Assembly: GCA_023400235.1 (NCBI GenBank)
Contig: JAEXFI010000050.1
Coordinates: 33,097 to 97,096 of the forward strand
Origin: Bacillota bacterium
GTDB lineage: Bacteria; Bacillota; Clostridia; Acetivibrionales; DSM-1351
DNA length: 64,000 nucleotides
Direction of reading: 5' to 3'
Shown: in pieces, positions 17,429 through 25,004 of the stretch
Numbering within the stretch: position 1 is the first letter of the stretch
Layout of the letters: every line of letters begins with the position of its first letter
Notes under the pieces: generated by a model
Database searches by the model: none
Seen by the model: only the letters and a program-made list of their open reading frames with translations
Told to the model about the DNA's origin: nothing
Made by a program: the position numbers and the translations under genes

Positions 17429-17572
17429 ATGATTATGGAAATAGAAAAGTTACGTCAAAAACTTAATGACATGGTTGAGGCCTGTGACTGCGGATGCAGT
17501 GAAGTTCTGGAACTGAGCAGGGAAATGGACAAGCTGATAGTGAATTATCTTCAGGAAAGAAGACAGCAATAG
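17429..17572 (+). CDS. Spo0E-like aspartyl-phosphate phosphatase
   Basis: A 47-residue protein starting at ATG 17429 after TAGGAGCTGAGG. It has the two-helix form and the signature SREMDKLIVNY, matching the family motif SxxLDxLI. Spo0E proteins remove phosphate from Spo0A and so delay sporulation. Unusually it has three cysteines in CDCGC between the helices. It follows the Cache receptor by 12 nt and precedes the chemotaxis genes, so either sporulation control is wired to this operon or its target is one of the local receivers (inference). Confidence 0.8.
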   Translation: MIMEIEKLRQKLNDMVEACDCGCSEVLELSREMDKLIVNYLQERRQQ

Positions 17573-17689
17573 AATTGACATAAAAATATTATACTTCTAT
17601 AATTAAGTTTAAATCATGCATGATTAGTTTGGATTTTTAGGAAAGTATCACCAATAACATGGAAGTTTTTGTTACCAGATTATGTAATA

Positions 17690-17744
17690 TATCCGGACCT
17701 GAAATTACATTATATTTCATATAATGTTAAAACGGGTCCGGATA
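17690..17744 (+). other. Long two-part hairpin ahead of cheY
   Basis: An outer perfect 10-bp stem (17690-17699 with 17735-17744, TATCCGGACC and its complement) encloses an inner 9-bp stem (17707-17715 with 17719-17727) with a TTC loop. It lies in the 215-bp gap between the Spo0E-like gene and cheY. The bases after it are not a clean T-run, so it may be a weak terminator, an mRNA processing site or a stabiliser. Confidence 0.6.
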
Positions 17745-17787
17745 ACTTAAAGGCTGTTTTTTAATAAGACACACGGAGGTGGAAGAC

Positions 17788-18150
17788 TTGAAGAAAGTAC
17801 TTATAGTTGACGATGCATCGTTTATGAGGCTGTCTCTGAGAACAATGCTGCAAAACAGTGGCTTTGAGGTGGCAGGAGAGGCTGGAAACGGTCTTGAAGC
17901 AATAAAGCTGTATGCCAAACTGAAGCCGGATGTTGTTACGATGGACATAACCATGCCGGAGCTGGACGGAATACAGGCATTAAAATCTATTCTCGATATA
18001 GATAAAAATGCAAAAATAGTCATACTCTCAGCAATGGGGCAGGAAGAACGGGTAAAGGAAGCAATTCTGGCAGGTGCCAAAACATTCATTGTAAAGCCTT
18101 TCAAAGAAGAGCATCTGATCCAGACACTAAAAAAGATAGCCGGTAATTAA
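17788..18150 (+). CDS. cheY: CheY-like single-domain response regulator
   Basis: 120 residues, one receiver domain with the DD pair in LIVDDASFMRLSL, phospho-acceptor Asp in VTMDITMPELDG, the Thr/Ser switch in ILSAMGQ and the Lys in IVKPFKEE. The TTG at 17788 is preferred since GGAGG lies 8 nt upstream; a GTG at 17779 overlaps that site. As first gene of the che group it is the probable CheA target that acts on the flagellar switch or another output. Confidence 0.88.
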   Translation: MKKVLIVDDASFMRLSLRTMLQNSGFEVAGEAGNGLEAIKLYAKLKPDVVTMDITMPELDGIQALKSILDIDKNAKIVILSAMGQEERVKEAILAGAKTFIVKPFKEEHLIQTLKKIAGN

Positions 18151-18177
18151 TTTGGCAGCTTGAAAGGAGGCGGTCCC

Positions 18178-20247
18178 TTGTCAGGTCAATTTTCCGGTGA
18201 ACCCATGCTGGATATGTACATATTTGAAACAAATCAAAACATTGAGCAATTGGAGAAATGTATTCTGGATTCGGATAGGACAAGCTGCTATACGCCCGCA
18301 GCAATAAACGAAATTTTCAGAATCATGCATACGATAAAGGGTTCATCAGCAATGATGCTTTTTAACAATATATCCTTGCTTGCACATTCCATAGAGGATC
18401 TCTTCTACTTTTTAAGAGAGCAGAAGCCAGACAATATCGATTGTTCAGCTCTCTCGGACTATATCCTGGCAGGTATAGATTTTATCAAGCTTGAACTCCG
18501 GAAAATCGAGGACGGAGAAAAAGCGGACGGAATACCGGATAATTTAATTGAAGGTATAAAATCATTCTTAAGCCAAATCAAATCAGAGAATCCTGACAAT
18601 TCTTCAGTCCAACAAGAAAAGCGGGCCTCAGCCGAGCAGCCCCGTTATTATATAACCCCCAATAAAATTCAAAAATCAATAGCAGCAAATACCTTCAAAG
18701 CAGTTCTTTTCTTTGAAGACGGCTGTGAGATGGAAAATATAAGAGCTTTTACAATAATTCACAATATAAAGGAATTTACGGATGAGGTTTTTTATTTTCC
18801 TGAAGACATCATAGATAATGATGACAGCATCAATGTCATACGTGAGCAAGGCTTTAAAATCTATCTGAAGACCCGGAAAAGCCATACGGAATTGAGCAGT
18901 TTTTTCAACCAGACCGTGTTCTTAAGATGTCTGGAGCTTGAGGAGCTGAAGGATGATTTGGAGTATAACAGTTTCGTGGACAAAACAGGCAGTGACTATG
19001 CCGAGCACGATTCAGGGGCTACAGGGCATATGGATACGGTACGCAAGGAAAAACAGGATAGGGAGCTGGCTGTAAATACGGGCCAAAGCATTATCAGCGT
19101 CAGTATATCCAAGTTGGACAAGCTTATGGACCTGGTGGGAGAGATGGTTATCTCGGAGGCTATGGTAACCCAAAACCCTGATCTGGGGGGACTGCAACTG
19201 GAGAACTTCCAGAAGGCTGCAAGGCAATTGCATAAGATTACCGGTGATATTCAGGACATGGTCATGTCCATACGGATGGTTCCTCTGGCAATGACCTTTC
19301 AAAAGATGCACCGGATAGTCAGAGATATGGGCAAAAAGCTTGAAAAGGAAGTTCAACTGCAGCTTATTGGAGAAGAGACTGAAGTAGATAAAAATATAAT
19401 AGAGCACATATCCGATCCGTTGATGCATCTGGTAAGAAATTCTATTGACCACGGTATAGAGACAAAAGTTGTTCGAGAGGCTATGGGTAAGCCCGCCTCG
19501 GGTAGGATTACACTGGAGGCCAAAAACTCTGGAAGTGATGTGGTTATTCTTGTGAAGGATGACGGAAGAGGCTTGAACAAGCAGAGTATTCTGGAGAAAG
19601 CCAGAGCAAACGGACTATTGACCAGGCCGGCAGAGGAAATGACTGATAAGGAAATATACAATCTCATTTTCCTGCCAGGCTTCTCCACCAAGGAAAAGGT
19701 CACAGAATTCAGCGGCAGAGGCGTGGGTATGGATGTGGTTGTGAAAAATATTGAATCTGTTGGCGGCTCTGTAGCTGTTGACAGCTGGGAAGAGACGGGT
19801 TCAGTCATAACCTTGAAAATTCCGCTGACACTGGCCATAATAGACGGCATGAACGTGCTGGTAGGAAACTCCAGGTATACCATACCTACCAAAGCAATAA
19901 AGGAATCCTTCCGGCCGGATACAAAGGATATATTAAAGGATCCTGACGGAAATGAAATGATAATGGTCAGAGGCAACTGTTACCCTGTTCTGCGGCTGCA
20001 TGAATTTTTCAGGGTTAAAACCCATGTCACTGAATTTATCGAGGGCATTCTTATAATGGTGGAACATGAGAACCGGACAGTATGCTTATTTGCAGATGAA
20101 TTACTGGGACAGCAGCAGGTAGTGGTAAAATCACTTCCAAAATACATAAAAGCAAGACACAAGGTAAAAGGCCTAACCGGCTGTACCCTTCTGGGAGACG
20201 GCAGTATAAGCCTGATACTGGATATGGGAGGCCTGGCAAATATTTGA
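18178..20247 (+). CDS. cheA: Chemotaxis histidine kinase CheA
   Basis: 689 residues from the TTG at 18178, with AAAGGAGG 7 nt upstream. An Hpt domain carries the phospho-acceptor His51 in RIMHTIKGSSAMM. A spacer region around 165-265 looks like a P2 response-regulator docking domain. The dimerisation domain (SISKLDKLMDLVGEMVISEA), the ATP-binding domain (HLVRNSIDHGIE, DDGRGL, GRGVGMDVV) and a C-terminal CheW-like domain follow. It autophosphorylates in receptor arrays and passes phosphate to CheY and CheB. It lies between cheY and cheW in one operon. Confidence 0.95.
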   Translation: MSGQFSGEPMLDMYIFETNQNIEQLEKCILDSDRTSCYTPAAINEIFRIMHTIKGSSAMMLFNNISLLAHSIEDLFYFLREQKPDNIDCSALSDYILAGIDFIKLELRKIEDGEKADGIPDNLIEGIKSFLSQIKSENPDNSSVQQEKRASAEQPRYYITPNKIQKSIAANTFKAVLFFEDGCEMENIRAFTIIHNIKEFTDEVFYFPEDIIDNDDSINVIREQGFKIYLKTRKSHTELSSFFNQTVFLRCLELEELKDDLEYNSFVDKTGSDYAEHDSGATGHMDTVRKEKQDRELAVNTGQSIISVSISKLDKLMDLVGEMVISEAMVTQNPDLGGLQLENFQKAARQLHKITGDIQDMVMSIRMVPLAMTFQKMHRIVRDMGKKLEKEVQLQLIGEETEVDKNIIEHISDPLMHLVRNSIDHGIETKVVREAMGKPASGRITLEAKNSGSDVVILVKDDGRGLNKQSILEKARANGLLTRPAEEMTDKEIYNLIFLPGFSTKEKVTEFSGRGVGMDVVVKNIESVGGSVAVDSWEETGSVITLKIPLTLAIIDGMNVLVGNSRYTIPTKAIKESFRPDTKDILKDPDGNEMIMVRGNCYPVLRLHEFFRVKTHVTEFIEGILIMVEHENRTVCLFADELLGQQQVVVKSLPKYIKARHKVKGLTGCTLLGDGSISLILDMGGLANI

Positions 20248-20272
20248 GTTTTTTAAGAAGGAGAATGCTGAT

Positions 20273-20779
20273 ATGGAACAAGTAACAGAGCGTAAATTAC
20301 CGGAGAAACAACTGCAGGATGTTGAGGAAGATACCCAGAAGGGAAGATTTCTTACCTTTAACCTGGACAGGGAATCCTATGGAATTGAAATAACACATGT
20401 TACAGAGATCATTGGTATACAGCCCATAACTGAAATTCCGGAGCTTCCGGACTATATCAAAGGAATCATAAATCTCAGAGGCAAGATTATACCTGTAATG
20501 GACGTCCGTCTCAGATTCAGAAAAGTGTCCAGGGAGTACAATGACCGTACCTGTGTCATTGTTATAGACATTGGGGATATTTCCATAGGCTTGATAGTTG
20601 ACAGCGTATCGGAGGTTATAGCTATCCCCGACACCGAAATTGTGGCGCCTCCTGAGGTGGGCAAGGGCGGTAACAAGTATGTCAAGGGTATTGGAAAGGT
20701 GCACGGGGATGTAAAGCTCCTGCTGGACTGCAATAAGCTCTTGAATGAAGAAGATTCCGAGTATTTATTAAGTATATAA
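20273..20779 (+). CDS. cheW: Chemotaxis coupling protein CheW
   Basis: 168 residues, a single CheW domain that bridges receptors and CheA. Visible marks are YGIEITHVTEIIGIQPITEI, the NLRGKIIPVMDVRLRF block, and GLIVDSVSEVIAIP. It starts at an ATG after AAGGAG and lies 25 nt after cheA. The first 30 residues are charged and probably disordered. Confidence 0.93.
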   Translation: MEQVTERKLPEKQLQDVEEDTQKGRFLTFNLDRESYGIEITHVTEIIGIQPITEIPELPDYIKGIINLRGKIIPVMDVRLRFRKVSREYNDRTCVIVIDIGDISIGLIVDSVSEVIAIPDTEIVAPPEVGKGGNKYVKGIGKVHGDVKLLLDCNKLLNEEDSEYLLSI

Positions 20780-20792
20780 GGGAGGTACTATT

Positions 20793-22517
20793 ATGAAGTG
20801 GTTCAGTAATCTGAAGTTGAGAACCAAGCTTGTCATCTGTTTTGTTATTCTTGCTGTATTTACCGGCATCATAGGCTTTATGGGCATAAGCAACATGGGT
20901 ACGATTAACAGCAGGGGGGACGATATGTATTATAACAATTTCGTTCCGTCAACCAGCCTTTCCAAGATTCAAAGAGCAATGCTCATTATAAGATCCGACT
21001 ATCTTTTGATGGTGTATGAAAGGGATGCTGCCAAATTTCAGGAGAGATATGATGAAATAAACAGTTTCGCAGAGGAAACAAATAATATAATGCAGGAATA
21101 TGAGAAAACCATTGGAACAGACAAAACCAACAAGGATTTGTTTGAAGCCTTAAAGACAAATCTTGCAGCATACAGAACCATACGCTCAGCACATCTGGAC
21201 ATAGTAAAGGCGGGCAAGTATGAAGAGGCCATAACAAAGCTGCCGGAATTTACAGCTGCCAGGGTTCAAGTTGAAAACTCCATTAATGACCTTGTCAAAT
21301 ATAATACTGAAAATGCTCTGGGCAAAGCCAATGAAAATGCAAAGGACTACCAGAGCCAGTCTGTAATAATGATCGCCATAATAATTGCAGGCATAGTGCT
21401 GTCCATAGGATTAGGCCTCATTATTGCGGGAATAATCAGCAGACCGCTGAATAAGCTGGTTGTATCGGCAAACCATATTGCCGACGGAAACCTGGATGTC
21501 AGCATAGAGGCTACAACTGAGGATGAAGTGGGAATACTTGCAAAGGCCTTTACAAAAATGACCGACAATCTTAATGATGTAATGTCCAATATCAATATTG
21601 CTGCCGAGCAGGTTGCTTCCGGTTCAAGACAGGTATCTGATTCCAGCATGGCACTGTCACAGGGGGCCACGGAACAGGCCAGCTCGGTGGAGGAACTCAC
21701 AGCTTCACTGGAGGAAATAGCCTCCCAGACCAGGCTCAATGCCGACAATGCCAACCAGGCAAACTCGCTGGCAGTGACAGCAAAGGGCAATGCGGTTCAG
21801 GGCAATGATCAGATGAAGGAAATGCTAAATGCAATGGAAGAAATAAATGAGTCCTCCAGCAACATATATAAAATAATCAAGGTTATAGACGACATTGCCT
21901 TCCAGACGAATATCCTTGCGTTAAACGCCGCAGTAGAAGCGGCAAGGGCCGGACAACACGGCAAGGGCTTTGCAGTGGTGGCCGAAGAGGTGAGAAATCT
22001 TGCAGCCAGGTCCGCCAATGCGGCAAAAGAGACCACGGATATGATTGAAGGCTCCATCAAAAAGGTGGAAGGCGGCACAAAGATAGCAAATCAGACTGCC
22101 GAGGCTCTGAACAAAATAGTTGAGGACGTATCGAAGGTAGCCAGCCTTGTGAGCAATATCGCTGTTGCATCCAGTGAACAGGCCTCCGGCATAGCACAGG
22201 TAAACCAGGGTATAATGCAGGTTTCAGAGGTTGTCCAGACAAACTCTGCCACATCGGAGGAAAGTGCGGCTGCCAGCGAAGAGCTGTCCAGTCAGGCGGA
22301 ATTGCTGAAGGAACAGGTTTCCCGATTCAGGCTGAGGAAGACCAATACTGCTATTCATGGCTATAAGGCCATGGATGACCTCAACCCTGAAATACTCAGG
22401 CTTTTGGACCAGATGAATTCCAGAAAGACACCGGTTGGCAATGAGGCTCATAACGAGGGCACACCTGCTGCCTCCAGAAAGATTGTCCTAAGTGACAGAG
22501 AGTTCGGAAAATACTAG
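20793..22517 (+). CDS. Methyl-accepting chemotaxis protein, second operon receptor
   Basis: 574 residues. Two membrane helices (about 11-31 and 190-212) flank a helical 4HB-type sensor. HAMP (IISRPLNKLVVSANHIADG) and the signalling domain follow, with the tip DIAFQTNILALNAAVEAARA. The C-terminal tail of about 60 residues after the signalling coil has no classic CheR-docking pentapeptide. It starts 13 nt after cheW behind GGGAGG, so it is co-expressed with the adaptor and kinase. Confidence 0.93.
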   Translation: MKWFSNLKLRTKLVICFVILAVFTGIIGFMGISNMGTINSRGDDMYYNNFVPSTSLSKIQRAMLIIRSDYLLMVYERDAAKFQERYDEINSFAEETNNIMQEYEKTIGTDKTNKDLFEALKTNLAAYRTIRSAHLDIVKAGKYEEAITKLPEFTAARVQVENSINDLVKYNTENALGKANENAKDYQSQSVIMIAIIIAGIVLSIGLGLIIAGIISRPLNKLVVSANHIADGNLDVSIEATTEDEVGILAKAFTKMTDNLNDVMSNINIAAEQVASGSRQVSDSSMALSQGATEQASSVEELTASLEEIASQTRLNADNANQANSLAVTAKGNAVQGNDQMKEMLNAMEEINESSSNIYKIIKVIDDIAFQTNILALNAAVEAARAGQHGKGFAVVAEEVRNLAARSANAAKETTDMIEGSIKKVEGGTKIANQTAEALNKIVEDVSKVASLVSNIAVASSEQASGIAQVNQGIMQVSEVVQTNSATSEESAAASEELSSQAELLKEQVSRFRLRKTNTAIHGYKAMDDLNPEILRLLDQMNSRKTPVGNEAHNEGTPAASRKIVLSDREFGKY

Positions 22518-22649
22518 GAGTAGATGGACGTAAAGTAGAAGAGCGTAGATAAAGAACTTGGAATATGAGCAAGTAAAATTAACTGCGGGGTGGTTGCCGT
22601 TAACCACTTTCGCAAAAGCTTAATAATTTGAATACAAGCAGGTGATAAC

Positions 22650-23465
22650 TTGGTAGAAATAACAAAAAAGGAGTTTCAACAGTTATCCGATTACATTAAG
22701 ACCAATTATGGTATAAGACTAAAAGAAGAAAAGATGACCCTTGTTACGGGGAGGCTGCATAAGGTATTGCAGCAGGCCGGCTTTTCCAGCTTTACTGAGT
22801 ATTATGACCATCTTGTCTCGGATAGAACCGGAGGTGCGGTGACTACACTTGTTGACAGGATTACAACAAACCATACCTATTTTATGAGGGAGCCCAGCCA
22901 TTTCTACTATTTCCGGGACAAGGTGCTGCCCTGCTTAGCGGATAACGTCAAGGAGAAGGACCTGCGTATTTGGTGTGCGGCCTGTTCCACAGGTGAAGAG
23001 GCTTATACCCTTGCAATGCTTCTGGATGAATTTTTCGGCAGGACGAAAATGTGGTGGGATACCAAGATACTGGCCACCGACATATCTGAGCAGGTTTTGG
23101 AAACAGCCAGAAGGGGAATTTACAGCAGGGAAAGAATTGAGCCTCTGCCCCTCTCCTGGAAGACAAGCTATTTTAAGGCTTATGATGCAGAAAATTGTGT
23201 TTTGCTTGATAGAATCAGAAATGAGGTAATATACAGGAAGCTAAATCTAATGGATAGCGTGTTTCCTTTCAAGAAAAAACTTCACACTATATTTTGTCGA
23301 AATGTTATGATATATTTTGACAATGAAACCAAATGCAGGCTGGTGGATAAGTTTTATGAGCATCTGGAATATGGAGGCTACCTGTTTATAGGGCATTCCG
23401 AATCACTAAACAGAGAGACCACCAGATTTAAGTACATATTGCCGTCTGTATACAGAAAGGAATAA
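22650..23465 (+). CDS. cheR: Chemotaxis methyltransferase CheR
   Basis: 271 residues. It methylates glutamates on receptor signalling domains using S-adenosylmethionine. The N-terminal helical domain is followed by the SAM-binding fold: IWCAACSTGEEAYTLAMLL (motif I), ILATDISEQVLETARRG and the IFCRNVMIYFD block. The start is the TTG at 22650 after an imperfect CAGGTGAT site. A 132-bp gap with a small hairpin (GTGGTT/AACCAC, near 22590-22608) separates it from the receptor gene. Confidence 0.95.
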   Translation: MVEITKKEFQQLSDYIKTNYGIRLKEEKMTLVTGRLHKVLQQAGFSSFTEYYDHLVSDRTGGAVTTLVDRITTNHTYFMREPSHFYYFRDKVLPCLADNVKEKDLRIWCAACSTGEEAYTLAMLLDEFFGRTKMWWDTKILATDISEQVLETARRGIYSRERIEPLPLSWKTSYFKAYDAENCVLLDRIRNEVIYRKLNLMDSVFPFKKKLHTIFCRNVMIYFDNETKCRLVDKFYEHLEYGGYLFIGHSESLNRETTRFKYILPSVYRKE

Positions 23466-23479
23466 AGAGGAGTGGTTAT

Positions 23480-24502
23480 ATGCCCGGCAGGAAGATAAAG
23501 GTATTGGTGGTTGACGATAGTCTGTTATTCAGAGAAGTAATAGCTAGAGGTATAGAGACAGACCCTGCCATTGAAGTCGTGGCCAGAGCAACAGACCCCT
23601 TTGATGCCAGAGATAAAATAATCCAATATGAACCAGATGTAATGACTTGTGATGTTGAAATGCCCAAGATGAATGGTATTGAATTTATAAGAAGATTGCT
23701 GCCTCAGTATCCGCTGCCTGTCATAGTAATCAGTACGGTCAGCGATACGGTTTTTGATGCGCTGAATGCAGGAGCTGTTGATTTTGTAACAAAACCCGAT
23801 ATTAAATCGCCTGTAAGTGTTGAAGGTTTTATTAAAGAAATCATACAAAAGATAAAAATTGCTGCAAACGCAAAAATATCAAGTGAAAAGGGCTTAGGCA
23901 CAAGCACCTCAAGCACCTCGGGAGGTAGAATAAACACGCAGAAGATAGTCGCCATTGGAGCATCAACAGGAGGAACAGAGGCTATATTCAGCCTTCTAAA
24001 AAACCTGCCTGCTCAAATGCCGGGCATTCTTATAGTTCAGCATATCCCGCCTGTGTTCTCGGCTATGTTTGCACAGCGGCTGGACAATCAGACGAGGCTG
24101 AAGGTCAGGGAGGCCAAGACGGGAGACTTTCTGGAGCCTGGAGTGGTGCTGATTGCACCGGGAAACATGCACATGAGAGTCAGGAGTGCGGGAGACAAAT
24201 TCAGGGTTGAGACCTTTACAGGTGATAAGGTTAACGGACATTGTCCCTCGGTAGATGTTTTATTTGAGTCGGTGGCAAAGGAAGCAGGAAGCTCCTCCGT
24301 CGGAATAATGCTCACAGGAATGGGCCATGACGGTGCCAGGGGTCTCTTGGCAATGAGGAGAAAGGGAGCAAGAACCATAGGTCAGGACGAACAATCCTGT
24401 GTGGTGTATGGTATGCCAAAGGTAGCCTATGATATAGGTGCTGTTGAAAAACAGGCTTCCTTGCAGAACATACCGCAGGTACTTATGGCAATGCTTAAGT
24501 AG
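23480..24502 (+). CDS. cheB: Chemotaxis methylesterase/deamidase CheB
   Basis: 340 residues. An N-terminal receiver (VLVVDDSLLFREVI, phospho-Asp in MTCDVEMPKMNG) is joined by a Ser/Thr/Gly-rich linker to the methylesterase domain. Catalytic marks are GASTGGTEAI (Ser), VQHIPPVFSAMFAQRL (His) and LTGMGHDGARGL (Asp). It removes methyl groups from receptors when phosphorylated by CheA. It follows cheR by 14 nt and precedes cheD by 9 nt. Confidence 0.95.
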   Translation: MPGRKIKVLVVDDSLLFREVIARGIETDPAIEVVARATDPFDARDKIIQYEPDVMTCDVEMPKMNGIEFIRRLLPQYPLPVIVISTVSDTVFDALNAGAVDFVTKPDIKSPVSVEGFIKEIIQKIKIAANAKISSEKGLGTSTSSTSGGRINTQKIVAIGASTGGTEAIFSLLKNLPAQMPGILIVQHIPPVFSAMFAQRLDNQTRLKVREAKTGDFLEPGVVLIAPGNMHMRVRSAGDKFRVETFTGDKVNGHCPSVDVLFESVAKEAGSSSVGIMLTGMGHDGARGLLAMRRKGARTIGQDEQSCVVYGMPKVAYDIGAVEKQASLQNIPQVLMAMLK

Positions 24503-24511
24503 GTGATTTGT

Positions 24512-24991
24512 ATGAGAACGGTAAAATCAGTAATAGGGATTGGAGAATATGCGGTTTCCGACAGCAGGGTCAACTCCTTGAAGACTTATGCCCTGGCATC
24601 CTGTGTGGCAGTGACTGCATACAGCCCGGCCAAACGTGTGGGTGCCATGATACATGTGGCACTGCCAAAGCCGGGCTGCAAGGAAGACGGCTTTTTCAGG
24701 CCGGGCTATTATGCCACAACAGGAATACCCATAATGATAGACAGGCTTATAAGGGAGTGCGGCTGTACAAAAGAGGAGCTGCAAATCCGGATTTACGGAG
24801 GTGCGGAATCTATGAGCGAAAAGGACATATTCCATATAGGCAGAAGGAATGTGGAGGCGGTATTGGAGACGCTGGCCAATATGCACCTGAAAATTGTAAA
24901 GGCCGAGGTGGGGGGCAGGATCAGCAGAACAATTGAGTTGGATGCAGCAACGGGTATGGTGGAGATGCATACTCTGCCCATTACCATATAA
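24512..24991 (+). CDS. cheD: Chemoreceptor glutamine deamidase CheD
   Basis: 159 residues from the ATG at 24512; a GTG at 24503 directly after the cheB stop is the alternative. Catalytic Cys is in LASCVAVTAY and His in GAMIHVALPKPG, as in the family. It deamidates glutamines on receptors. In Bacillus-type systems CheD pairs with CheC, but no cheC is seen in this operon. The gene ends 13 nt before the hybrid kinase start. Confidence 0.9.
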   Translation: MRTVKSVIGIGEYAVSDSRVNSLKTYALASCVAVTAYSPAKRVGAMIHVALPKPGCKEDGFFRPGYYATTGIPIMIDRLIRECGCTKEELQIRIYGGAESMSEKDIFHIGRRNVEAVLETLANMHLKIVKAEVGGRISRTIELDAATGMVEMHTLPITI

Positions 24992-25004
24992 GGAGGCGGG
25001 GAGA

